DNA of 6,970 bases from Acidobacteriota bacterium (GCA_020439725.1 JAGQSE010000251.1:10404-17373), one strand, 5' to 3'. Shown: positions 1 through 6,889, counted from the stretch's first letter. Notes: generated by a model not told the origin, from the letters alone. Numbers and translations: made by a program.

Positions 1-3000
1 TCAACGCCGCGCAGGAGCTGGTGGCGGCGTCCGACGACGAGACGATGAAGGTCTCGGCGATCCTCGACGCCCTCGACTCGTCGGGCAAGCTCGAGCAGAT
101 CGGTGCCCAGGCGTCGCGCTACCTGCAGCACGGCCTGCGCATCCCGACCAGCTTCCCGGCGACACCGACGACGCCCACCAAGGCGCTCTACCTCATGGAC
201 GGGCAGCAGTTCCCGATCCGCCTCACCGACGACACCGCCTGGACGGTGGAGATGTCGGTCAACCCCGCCGCGAGCTTCATCGGCGTCGACACCACCGTGC
301 CGCCCAAGATGACGATCTCGGCGGACAAGGACGACCTGGGCCGCCAGACCGTCATCGCACTCCAGACCGCCAAGGTCGACACCGGTTCGAGCTCTGCCGA
401 GCCGCTCGCCACGCTGGCCGCCAAGCCCCTCGAGTTCGCCCTCCAGAACAAGACCGTGTGGCAGCCGGCGGGAGCCCCCGAGGCCGGGATCTTCGCCTAC
501 GGCGCCGACCTGCAAAACCGCCTCGAGACCGACGGTGCCCTGCAGATGGTGTTGCGGAACGCTCCCGGTATGGGCCCCGTCGATGCCCTGGGCCTTGGAG
601 TCGTCGACGATCCCCACTACTGGTCGCTGCGCATCGATCTCCGGGTGCAGAAGATCGTCTCGTCGACGCAGAACCCGACGCCGCTACCCAACACCTACCA
701 GATCGGCGGCGCGGCGGAAGCCGAGCGGGATCTGCTCAAGCGCTGGCTCGACGCGGTCCTCGCCGGCGACGCCCTCGGTGTCGCGGGCATCGACATCCTC
801 TACAAGAACCCCGACAGCTCGGTCACGGGGATGGTCTCGGGGCAGATCGACCCGTCGCGGATCCTGCTCATGAAGACCAACCTGTCGACGGAGAGCGCTC
901 CCGCCGGGAGCGCCGCCGCGGCGTTCCTCGCCGACGCCGCGGTGCCGTCGGACGAGTTCTCCGCAACCCTCGACGATCCGGCCAAGTTCCTGCGTCTGAT
1001 CTGGGAAGTGAGCATCGTGAACGCCGGTGGCTACTTCCTCTTCTATCAGGACACGCAGGGCAAGGGGCTCCCCGACCAGATCTTCGACGGCGGCACTCTG
1101 TCGGCGAGCGTCACCTTCCTGGTGCGCTACGCGAACCGCGCCCAGGCGCTGGCGGCCACCAACTTCCGCACCGGTGGCGTCCGCGAGGTGACCGCCGACA
1201 CGGTGGGTCCCTACACCAACGTCCTCGTGCTCGAGCCCACGGCCGGGGAGTCGGAGTCCGGCGACGTGCTCTACGCCGAGGCGCCGGAGATCCCTGCCTA
1301 CCACGCGGCCTTCGCCACCGACAGCCTGGGCTTCCAGGTGACTCGCCCCAATCCGGAGACCAGCCTCGACCTCGGCGGAGAGCTGGCCCGGATGGCGGGC
1401 ACCTCCGAGGGATTGACCCGAGACCAGGTGAGAGCGGTCCTCCTCGAAGCCGGTCTCGCCGCCGACAGCGACGAGCTCATCGAGGTCATGAAGGCCGCCG
1501 GCGACGACCAGGCCGCCCTCGCCAACCTGTTCAACCTGATGACCTACTGGATCGAGGACGCCGGCGGTTTCCGCGCCAGCATCCGAGGTCTACCGGTCGG
1601 TCCCACCGAGGAGGCGGGTCAAGGGATCGACGAGGAGCCCGCGGCCGGAGATCCCTGGACCTATCGCCAGGCCATCCCGGTGGCCCCCTACGCCGTGCCC
1701 GAGTCCCAGGCGGACACCGTCAGCCCCTACGCCGCGGTGGGCAAGACGGTCACCGTCGGCTTCGAGTACCTGGACCTCTTTGGCAACCCGGCGATCTCGA
1801 ACCAGACGATCCCGCCGCTCACCACCGAGCTCCGCTACTTCGACCCGATCATCGCCCTCGACAACTGGTCCGGCGTCACCGCGGAGTACCAGGTGACACC
1901 CAAGCAGGGGAGCGCGGGCACCGGCACCGTCGGGGCTCAGCTGAGCTTCGACGGCAACGTCTTCCTCGGTGACACCGAGGGCGTCGCCTCCCAGGATGAA
2001 AAGGTGGCCAACGCCCTCGAGACCTATCGCACTCTCGTCGATCAGCTCGGCGGCCCCGGCGTGTCGGCCTACACGACGACCTCCGTGGCTCCCGGCGTCA
2101 AGTCGCCGTCGGCGTTGGCGACGCTCCAGAAGTTCGCCGGTCAGATCGTCGCCTTCCTCGAGAGCCTCCCCGGGGGCGGCGGTCCTGGACCGATCATCGA
2201 CGCCGACCCGATCACCTTCGAGGTTACCCTCGCCGATCGCAACAAGATCACGGCGAACATCTTCGAGGTCTCCGCGGCGCTGCACATCGAGCGGGATCCG
2301 AACCTGGTCGACGAGGAGGCGAAAAAGGACCTGCCGGCGGCCCAGGCGGTGGCCACGGCGCTCACCGCCCGGACGCTTCCCGAGCAGGGCGACGTGTCGT
2401 CGGACTCCAACACCCAATCCCTCACCGGTTTCGCCAAGCTGTTCGAGAAAGCCTTCCCCGAGCTCGTCGCGGCCACCGGTCAGGGCGCTAGCGGTCCGCG
2501 CACGCTGTTCGCGATCCGCATGGGGGCTGCCGACGGCTCCCAGGGCATCACCTTCGACCTCGCACCGTCGGGGAGCGCACCCCTCTACTACGCGCCGCCA
2601 CCGCTCTTCAACAACCTCCTGGCGCGCAACATCGACGTGACCTTCCCGGCGCCCGCCGGTGGCCAACCCATCCCCTTCCGTCGCAACGTGGCGGGGGTCG
2701 ACATGGACGTCCTCGGTGCGGGATTCCTTTCCGCCACCGACCTTTTCCTCTCCGCCGCCAACGCGGTGCCGGCGCGGCAGGCCAACCCCGCGGGCTACTT
2801 CAAGGTCATCGACAGCAAGGAGCCGCTGGCGGACGCCATCTCGAGCTCGGTGCTGCCGGTGCTCGCCGACCAGCAGCAGACCGGTGCCCAGCTGGCGGCC
2901 GCCAAGGAAGCCTTCCGCCAGCGCCTCCTCGTCGTCCTCGGAGACGCCTACAACATCGCCACCATCGTCCAGCATCCGGCGAGCGCCACCAACAGCGACG

Positions 3001-4697
3001 CCGGGAGCGGCAAGACGCCGCCCAACCTCTTCGGCAAGGTCCTCGGGGCCGTGCCCAAGGCCGCCAGAACGCTCGGTGGCGACCTCGAGGAGAACGGCTT
3101 CGCGCTGACGCCTACCAAGGTGGCGCTGCCCGACGGCTCGACGCTGCTGACCACGCTCCTGACGACCCTCAAGATCGAAGACCAGAAGAGCCTGACCCTC
3201 GATCTGGGGTACCGCGTGACGCACGTCGAGTACGACATCGAGCCGGGCTTCAGCAATGACCCGGAGGGCTACCAGAGCTCTTCGTGGTTGACGCTGATCC
3301 TGCCCCAGGAGGTCCGCCCGGTGGGTAAGGGCGCGGCGACCATCCCGATCCCGCTGCGCCAGTACCCGCTGCCCCCCAGCCTGGCGGCGCAGTCCGCGAC
3401 GCCCAAGGTGCAGGTGGCTGAGGTCTGCCCGAACCAGGCGCGCTTCACCGCGGCCTTCGGAGCCCCCGACGGCGAGATCTCCCTCGAGACCGTCGAAGAG
3501 TGGTCCTACAGCTACAAGTATCAGGAGACGTCACCGGCGGATCAGGACACCGTGATCACCAACATCCTGTTCAACGTCGGTCGCGACGTGCCCTCTGCCA
3601 GGGCCTTCGCCGCACCCTCGCCGGATCTCCTCGACTGGCTGGTCTACTTCTCCGAGCAGTATCCCAAGCTCGAGGTGCCACAAACGCTCGCCGCCTTCGC
3701 CGCCGACCCCGGCAACGAAGCGGCGCGCAAGGCGGCCTCGGTTGCCGTCGACCAGATGGCCTATCTGGTCAGCAACATCGCCCAGGTGTGGCCGGCATGG
3801 GTCGAAGGTCGCGTCGTCGGTCGTTCGGCGGCGTTGCTCCGGGCGCCCATGGACACCTTCGAGTATTCCTACCTGGTCGAGGAGAAGCGGGCTCAGAACG
3901 AAATCGAGCTCAACCTGTTGGGCCAGACCCCCGAGGTCTTCCCCAACATCGAGGTACCCACCGCGTCCGGTGGCACGCAGCTGCTCAAGCCCAATCATCA
4001 GGCGGGAACGCGCTTCGCGACCTACACGTACTCGAACCCGCCGCAGACTCCGGACCTGGTGCGGACGCTGATCTTCGACGATCTCAACGTCCTCAATGTC
4101 GAGAACGGCTGGGGCGGCATCCAGCTGTCCCGGAACCGCGTCCTGATCGAGGGCCAGACGACGACACCGGTCTTCGTCTACAACACGCCGCTGGTGCGCT
4201 TCGTCAACAAGAAGACGCCGCTCATCAACTCCGTGGCAGCCATCGATCTGGCCAAGAACCTGAAGCCCGCCGAGAAAACCCTCAAGGGCTATCTCACGGC
4301 ATTGTTCGACGCGCTTCTGGGCGGCGCCGACCCGAAGCTCATCGCCGGCGCGGTGACCGGTGCGGGGCAGCGTCTGGTCAAGGTTGGCGCCAGCTACGCC
4401 TACGACGGCCGTGGTGGCAAGGGTGGTGCCCAGGGTCCGTGCGACCCCACCGCGCTCAACGTCTACCTGCCGATCCTCCAACGCACGCCCTTCCTTTACG
4501 ACACGACCAACGGTCAGGCCTTCATCGACAACCTGGCGGCGGTGATCGAACAGTGGCAGAGCGAGCTCGAGAACCCCTCGACCGCCCGCGCCTTCTACAG
4601 CTTCGACATCTCGCTCTTCGCTGCCCTCTCCGACATCCAGCTCCCCGTGCTCCGGATCAACAACCTGTGGCTGGGGCTCGACCAGATCACCAGCTAG
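1..4697 (+). CDS. Very large beta-rich protein of unknown function (5'-truncated by the window)
   Basis: The frame is open from the first complete codon (base 3) to TAG at 4695-4697, so this is the C-terminal part of a longer gene; the GTG at 21 is internal. At least 1564 codons are visible. Numbering from the codon at 21, the protein is mostly predicted beta strand with helical insertions near 463-518, 660-717 and 1195-1265. A Gly-rich linker lies at 718-724. Recognisable local signatures are FEYLDLFGNP (581-590), a hydrophobic VDMD...FLSATDLFL stretch (about 893-910) and an aromatic WSYSYKY strand (1161-1167). Only two cysteines occur (1136 and 1474), and there is no transmembrane segment or catalytic motif I recognise. 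These phrases remind me of giant, often LysM-bearing hypothetical proteins sometimes associated in memory with contractile-injection or toxin loci. No LysM repeat is visible here, so that link is weak inference. Codon bias is uniform and supports one intact gene. Confidence 0.93.
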   Translation, partial: NAAQELVAASDDETMKVSAILDALDSSGKLEQIGAQASRYLQHGLRIPTSFPATPTTPTKALYLMDGQQFPIRLTDDTAWTVEMSVNPAASFIGVDTTVPPKMTISADKDDLGRQTVIALQTAKVDTGSSSAEPLATLAAKPLEFALQNKTVWQPAGAPEAGIFAYGADLQNRLETDGALQMVLRNAPGMGPVDALGLGVVDDPHYWSLRIDLRVQKIVSSTQNPTPLPNTYQIGGAAEAERDLLKRWLDAVLAGDALGVAGIDILYKNPDSSVTGMVSGQIDPSRILLMKTNLSTESAPAGSAAAAFLADAAVPSDEFSATLDDPAKFLRLIWEVSIVNAGGYFLFYQDTQGKGLPDQIFDGGTLSASVTFLVRYANRAQALAATNFRTGGVREVTADTVGPYTNVLVLEPTAGESESGDVLYAEAPEIPAYHAAFATDSLGFQVTRPNPETSLDLGGELARMAGTSEGLTRDQVRAVLLEAGLAADSDELIEVMKAAGDDQAALANLFNLMTYWIEDAGGFRASIRGLPVGPTEEAGQGIDEEPAAGDPWTYRQAIPVAPYAVPESQADTVSPYAAVGKTVTVGFEYLDLFGNPAISNQTIPPLTTELRYFDPIIALDNWSGVTAEYQVTPKQGSAGTGTVGAQLSFDGNVFLGDTEGVASQDEKVANALETYRTLVDQLGGPGVSAYTTTSVAPGVKSPSALATLQKFAGQIVAFLESLPGGGGPGPIIDADPITFEVTLADRNKITANIFEVSAALHIERDPNLVDEEAKKDLPAAQAVATALTARTLPEQGDVSSDSNTQSLTGFAKLFEKAFPELVAATGQGASGPRTLFAIRMGAADGSQGITFDLAPSGSAPLYYAPPPLFNNLLARNIDVTFPAPAGGQPIPFRRNVAGVDMDVLGAGFLSATDLFLSAANAVPARQANPAGYFKVIDSKEPLADAISSSVLPVLADQQQTGAQLAAAKEAFRQRLLVVLGDAYNIATIVQHPASATNSDAGSGKTPPNLFGKVLGAVPKAARTLGGDLEENGFALTPTKVALPDGSTLLTTLLTTLKIEDQKSLTLDLGYRVTHVEYDIEPGFSNDPEGYQSSSWLTLILPQEVRPVGKGAATIPIPLRQYPLPPSLAAQSATPKVQVAEVCPNQARFTAAFGAPDGEISLETVEEWSYSYKYQETSPADQDTVITNILFNVGRDVPSARAFAAPSPDLLDWLVYFSEQYPKLEVPQTLAAFAADPGNEAARKAASVAVDQMAYLVSNIAQVWPAWVEGRVVGRSAALLRAPMDTFEYSYLVEEKRAQNEIELNLLGQTPEVFPNIEVPTASGGTQLLKPNHQAGTRFATYTYSNPPQTPDLVRTLIFDDLNVLNVENGWGGIQLSRNRVLIEGQTTTPVFVYNTPLVRFVNKKTPLINSVAAIDLAKNLKPAEKTLKGYLTALFDALLGGADPKLIAGAVTGAGQRLVKVGASYAYDGRGGKGGAQGPCDPTALNVYLPILQRTPFLYDTTNGQAFIDNLAAVIEQWQSELENPSTARAFYSFDISLFAALSDIQLPVLRINNLWLGLDQITS

Positions 4698-4726
4698 GTT
4701 CCGAGAGGACCTTCCGGCCCGAGACG

Positions 4727-4758
4727 ACCGGCCCCTGCGCATCTGCGCGGGGGCCGGT
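4727..4758 (+). terminator. Strong hairpin after the giant gene
   Basis: Bases 4727-4740 pair with 4745-4758 to form a 14-bp GC-rich stem with one G-U pair and a 4-base loop (ATCT). It starts 30 bases after the stop of the giant gene and faces no other gene within 170 bases. It probably ends that transcript. The following bases (TGCTTGAT) are not a true U tract, so it may act as a Rho-assisted or 3'-protecting hairpin. Confidence 0.7.
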
Positions 4759-4862
4759 TGCTTGATGGGAGATCGCCGGGATCCTGCCCGAGCTGGGTGT
4801 TGGGGGCTGAGAGCGTTGCGGCCGTCCACTTGGGCGTATCGGATCTGACCTCTCGGCTGAGA

Positions 4863-4891
4863 TTCTATTGATCTTCAAATTCGCATACACT
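4863..4891 (+). promoter_or_regulatory. AT-rich patch, possible promoter of the Cys-rich peptide gene
   Basis: A short AT-rich island in otherwise very GC-rich DNA lies 43-71 bases upstream of the peptide start, between the preceding hairpin and the next ribosome binding site. It contains TTGATC (4868-4873) and TACACT (4886-4891, 4 of 6 matches to a -10 box). Their 12-base spacing is too short for a standard pair, so only the region is called and not exact boxes. Confidence 0.25.
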
Positions 4892-4921
4892 GACGATCAG
4901 TTCGCCCCATTCACGATCTCG

Positions 4922-4927
4922 AAGGAG
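4922..4927 (+). promoter_or_regulatory. Ribosome binding site fixing the peptide start
   Basis: AAGGAG sits 6 bases before the ATG at 4934. It decides the start: the frame is open further upstream to a TTG at 4868, but that codon has no such site, and only the ATG gives a protein that begins with a clean signal peptide. Confidence 0.8.
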
Positions 4928-4933
4928 ACCCCC

Positions 4934-5266
4934 ATGACGCACCGCGCCGTCCTCTTCGTCCTCGCGTTCTTCCTCTTCGCCGGCACCGCCGCCCTCCACG
5001 CCGCCGAGCCCACCGCCGCTCCGGCCGACTTCGGTGTCTGCGCCGAGACGCCCCAGGCTGCCCAGATCGACGCCGGCCAGCCGGAATCTCCCACCCCGGC
5101 CGCGGCCGCCGAGAACATGGATCTCGGCCTGGTCAACAAGTGCGTCCAGGTAGGACCCTGCGACCATTGGGACTCGGCCTATTGCGACTACTCCTGCCGG
5201 AGCTTCGAGTGCTGCAAGGCGGTCATCCTGATCCCCAACTCGTACTGCCCGAACATCTGCGCGTGA
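4934..5266 (+). CDS. Small secreted cysteine-rich peptide
   Basis: The gene encodes 110 residues starting at an ATG with a near-ideal Shine-Dalgarno site. Residues 1-23 form a classical signal peptide: a short basic start (MTHR), a hydrophobic core at about 5-20, and probable cleavage after LHA (residue 23). The exported part has an Ala/Pro-rich low-complexity linker (about 24-60) with one cysteine (36). A compact C-terminal module (70-109) follows, with eight cysteines spaced C-x5-C-x7-C-x3-C-x4-CC-x10-C-x3-C. An even number of closely spaced cysteines in an exported protein suggests a disulfide-bonded fold, as in knottin-like or bacteriocin-like peptides; this is inference. The gene is flanked by hairpins on both sides, so it is probably transcribed alone. 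No maturation enzyme or immunity gene is visible beside it. I do not recognise a named family. Alternatives are a secreted effector, an antimicrobial peptide or a metal-binding peptide. Confidence 0.85.
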   Translation: MTHRAVLFVLAFFLFAGTAALHAAEPTAAPADFGVCAETPQAAQIDAGQPESPTPAAAAENMDLGLVNKCVQVGPCDHWDSAYCDYSCRSFECCKAVILIPNSYCPNICA

Positions 5267-5297
5267 GGTAGGTGTTCGCACAAGCCGAACCAGCGCC

Positions 5298-5334
5298 GAG
5301 GACCCTGCCTCGTCGAAGAGCCCACGGGGTCCTC
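5298..5334 (+). terminator. Hairpin after the Cys-rich peptide gene
   Basis: Bases 5298-5307 pair with 5325-5334 in a 10-bp stem (one G-U pair) around a 17-base loop, 31 bases after the peptide stop codon. TGTCTC follows, which is only a weak U-rich tail. Position and strand suit termination of the peptide transcript and insulation from the antitoxin gene. Confidence 0.5.
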
Positions 5335-5370
5335 TGTCTCGAGCCATCCCATGAGATTTGTCGAAGGTGT

Positions 5371-5388
5371 TAGTCCATTGATGGACTA
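5371..5388 (+). promoter_or_regulatory. Perfect palindrome, probable HigA operator
   Basis: TAGTCCAT-TG-ATGGACTA is a perfect 8-base inverted repeat with a 2-base spacer, 25 bases before the GTG of the antitoxin ORF. A -35-like TTGTCG lies at 5358-5363; a downstream -10 would fall inside the palindrome, although no good match is seen. HigA-type antitoxins are known to repress their own promoters through such dyads, so this is most likely the autoregulatory operator. Confidence 0.65.
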
Positions 5389-5412
5389 GTTCCTTGAAGG
5401 CATACTGGGTCT

Positions 5413-5490
5413 GTGGTCGAGGTTCCGGTCACGGGCGAGTTCGAGGATTGGTACCTCGACTTGGTAGACGCTGATGCGCGAGCGGTAGAT
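5413..5490 (+). pseudogene. higB: HigB-type toxin remnant (N-terminal 26 codons), fused in frame to the antitoxin
   Basis: The first residues of the ORF at 5413, notably EFEDWYLDLVDADARAVD (9-26), match from memory the beginning of RelE/HigB (phage Gp49-like) toxins, which open with a short strand and then an acidic-aromatic helix (E-F-x-x-W-x-x-L). The rest of the toxin, about 80-100 residues including its catalytic basic residues, is absent, and the frame runs directly into the antitoxin. The GTG start has GAAGG at 5396-5400, 12 bases upstream, and an in-frame stop at 5395-5397 excludes an earlier start. The fragment cannot be an active RNase. The alternative is that it is a native N-terminal extension of the antitoxin. 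Confidence 0.6.
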
Positions 5491-5799
5491 CCCATGCGAG
5501 TCAACAAGTGGAACGACCTACGGGCTAGAAAGCTATCCCCCGACGCACTGCGACAGGTCGACGAGGAGATCGGGAAAGAGCTTCTCGAGATGGATCTGCG
5601 GGCACTGCGCGAGGCAGCCGAGCTGACGCAAGACGAGCTTGCGGAGAGGATCGAAATCACCCAGTCGCAGCTCTCAAAGCTCGAACGACGGGACGACCAT
5701 CGCTTATCGACCTTGAAGCGGTACGTCGCGGCGCTCGGCGGGGAGCTCGAAGTCGTAGCCGTGGTTCAAGGAAAGCGCGTTCGGTTGAGCGATGTCTAG
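5413..5799 (+). CDS. higA: HigA-type XRE-family antitoxin/transcriptional repressor, with fused toxin remnant
   Basis: The ORF has 128 codons. Residues 28-128 look like a complete HigA antitoxin: the start-like MRVNKWNDLRARKLSP, a charged helix (44-60), a helix-turn-helix at about 61-92 containing LTQDELAERI and TQSQLSKLERR, then the RLSTLKRYVAALGGELEVVA tail and a basic end typical of antitoxins paired with RelE/HigB toxins. Its role would be DNA binding at the palindrome 25 bases upstream and, originally, neutralising HigB. Residues 1-26 resemble the toxin N-terminus, so the locus appears to have lost most of higB by an in-frame deletion. The antitoxin's own ATG at 5494 lacks a good Shine-Dalgarno site, so translation probably begins at the GTG. 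Codons here are less GC-biased than in the giant gene, consistent with transfer. It is now an orphan repressor: no complete toxin lies beside it. Confidence 0.85.
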   Translation: MVEVPVTGEFEDWYLDLVDADARAVDPMRVNKWNDLRARKLSPDALRQVDEEIGKELLEMDLRALREAAELTQDELAERIEITQSQLSKLERRDDHRLSTLKRYVAALGGELEVVAVVQGKRVRLSDV

Positions 5800-5910
5800 C
5801 CACTAGCGACGTCGGAGTCTCGGCAAACTGGAGCGGCAGGCATCTTCCCGGTGCGTCGGAATGAGATCGGTGCCGCTCGAGGACGTCAGAGGCTGCGGAA
5901 AGAGCAAAGG

Positions 5911-6485
5911 GTGACGAAGGAGCCAGGACGGTTCGCGCGGTCGATCGCGGCTTGTTGGCTGCTCGCGAGCTTCGCCACGTGCGCTGGCAGCCACGCTTCG
6001 AGGCCGACTATGCCGTCGAACACCGTGCGGACGGCACGACCCATCCGAAGGACAAGGACAACGACCCGCGCTCGGCGAGGGCTCTCGAGACGACGCCCGC
6101 GGACATGGTCCGTTTCTTCGAGGCCGTGCTGCGTGGCGACGGCCTGAGAGCGTCGTCATGGAACGAAATGTTCTCGCCGCACATCCGCATCCGCACCGCC
6201 GCCCAGTTTGGACCCGGCGCCCAGCAGGAGAGCGACGCCAACGACGACATCGAGCTCAGCTATGGCCTCGGCTGGGGCCTGCTCCATACGCCCTGCGGCT
6301 GGGGCGCGTTCAAGGAAGGCCACGGCGATGGCTTTCAGCACTACGGCATCGTGTTCCCCGAGGTCGGGCTCGGCATGCTGCTGATGAGCAACAGTGACAA
6401 TGCCGAAGGCATCTTCGACGAGCTCCTTCGTACCGGAATCGCGGACTCCTACACGCCGGCGGAATGGGAGAGCTACCCCTACTAG
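5911..6485 (+). pseudogene. Decayed serine hydrolase (class C beta-lactamase/esterase family), internal deletion and frameshift
   Basis: From about 5985 to the TAG at 6483-6485 the frame encodes the C-terminal part of a beta-lactamase-fold serine hydrolase. In the frame whose first ATG is at 5952 these are residues 12-177. They include WQPRFEADYA (12-21), an ETTPADMVRFFEAVL helix (46-60), SYGLGWGLL (103-111), and KEGHGDGFQHY (121-131), probably the third active-site box, which is H-x-G in place of K-T-G. The Ser-x-x-Lys nucleophile motif and the Tyr-x-Asn motif are absent; family members usually run about 350-450 residues. In another frame, GTG at 5911 (purine-rich GGAAAG at 5897-5902) encodes a signal-peptide-like start, KEPGRFARSIAACWLLASF, ending near ATCAGSHA. 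The two parts meet around 5975-5995 out of frame, as if the middle had been deleted. The N-terminal assignment is inference; the C-terminal one is firm. A short cytoplasmic protein from 5952 cannot be excluded but would lack the nucleophile. Confidence 0.72.
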
Positions 6486-6889
6486 GTGGAGGGCGTCGTC
6501 TGCTGCTGTCGCAACCGGTTGCGCTCGAGAAATAGAGCGTGCTTCGTGCCGACAACCAGCGGATGAGTCGCCAGCTGCGCGAACTGCTCAGGGGACAGCG
6601 GTTCCCGCTCGGTCATGAAGCTCACCGCCCACGATCGCACCCCCGCTTCCGGCTCGCACTCGACCAGCTCGAGGTACTGCGCGAAGCGCTCCATCGGAAT
6701 CACGCGACCTTCGAAGGGTTTGAAGAACCGGGCGTAGGCGGGCGTCCGGTAGTGCTCGGGGGCGTCGCCGTCCCTTTGCTCGTCGAGAGCCATGCATTGC
6801 GCGGCCAGGAACTCCTCGTCGACGATTCCGTAGGTGAACCAGCGCTTGTCGAGTCCCAGGCGTTCCAGCATTTTGGCGGCGGTGCTCAT
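6482..6889 (-). CDS. Small uncharacterised protein
   Basis: The gene encodes 135 residues from the ATG at 6889-6887 to a TAG at 6484-6482. Third codon positions are strongly G/C, whereas the overlapping plus-strand frame is an Arg/Leu/Gly-rich shadow, so the minus strand is the coding one. The protein is soluble and mixed-charge, with no signal peptide or membrane segment. Aromatic-rich patches (KRWFTYGIVDEEFL at 15-28, TPAYARFFKPFEGR at 49-62) and a RSWAVSFM strand suggest a compact alpha/beta fold. I do not recognise the family and assign no function. No convincing Shine-Dalgarno site precedes the ATG; CATAAG about 9 bases upstream could be a -10 box giving a nearly leaderless transcript. 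It converges on the hydrolase pseudogene and the two stop codons overlap in one CTAG. Confidence 0.8.
   Translation of the reverse strand: MSTAAKMLERLGLDKRWFTYGIVDEEFLAAQCMALDEQRDGDAPEHYRTPAYARFFKPFEGRVIPMERFAQYLELVECEPEAGVRSWAVSFMTEREPLSPEQFAQLATHPLVVGTKHALFLERNRLRQQQTTPST

Noticed and set aside
21..23. GTG at 21 as the true start of the giant gene
   Set aside because: The frame is open upstream to the window edge, no ribosome binding site precedes the GTG, and the first residues continue without the features of an N-terminus.
458..1972. Long plus-strand frame (504 codons) inside the giant gene
   Set aside because: It is extremely Arg/Pro/Gly-rich, as expected for an out-of-frame reading of GC-rich coding DNA, and lies wholly within the better-supported frame.
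1590..3224. Long minus-strand frame (544 codons)
   Set aside because: Antisense shadow of the giant gene: rich in Gly, Arg and Val, no recognisable domain, and fully overlapped by a gene with normal composition.
1..4697. LysM repeats or a toxin catalytic domain in the giant protein
   Set aside because: I looked for LysM-like repeats, His-Glu metalloprotease, ADP-ribosyltransferase, Rhs/YD repeats and glycosidase motifs and saw none convincingly.
3531..4829. Minus-strand frame of 432 codons running past the end of the giant gene
   Set aside because: Its composition is a shadow pattern and it reads through the terminator-like hairpin; no ribosome binding site or family match.
4868..4933. Upstream TTG start for the Cys-rich peptide gene
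   Set aside because: It would add 22 residues before the signal peptide and lacks a ribosome binding site; the ATG at 4934 has AAGGAG at the right distance.
4698..4933. Small RNA or riboswitch between the giant gene and the peptide gene
   Set aside because: Apart from the terminator-like hairpin and an AT-rich patch, I see no conserved RNA motif.
4865..5347. Minus-strand frame of 160 codons opposite the Cys-rich peptide
   Set aside because: Gly/Arg/Glu-rich shadow that crosses two intergenic regions and a hairpin; the plus strand has the signal peptide and ribosome binding site.
5803..6159. Minus-strand frame of 118 codons opposite the hydrolase remnant
   Set aside because: Arg/Ser/Pro-rich composition and no domain; the plus strand matches a known fold.
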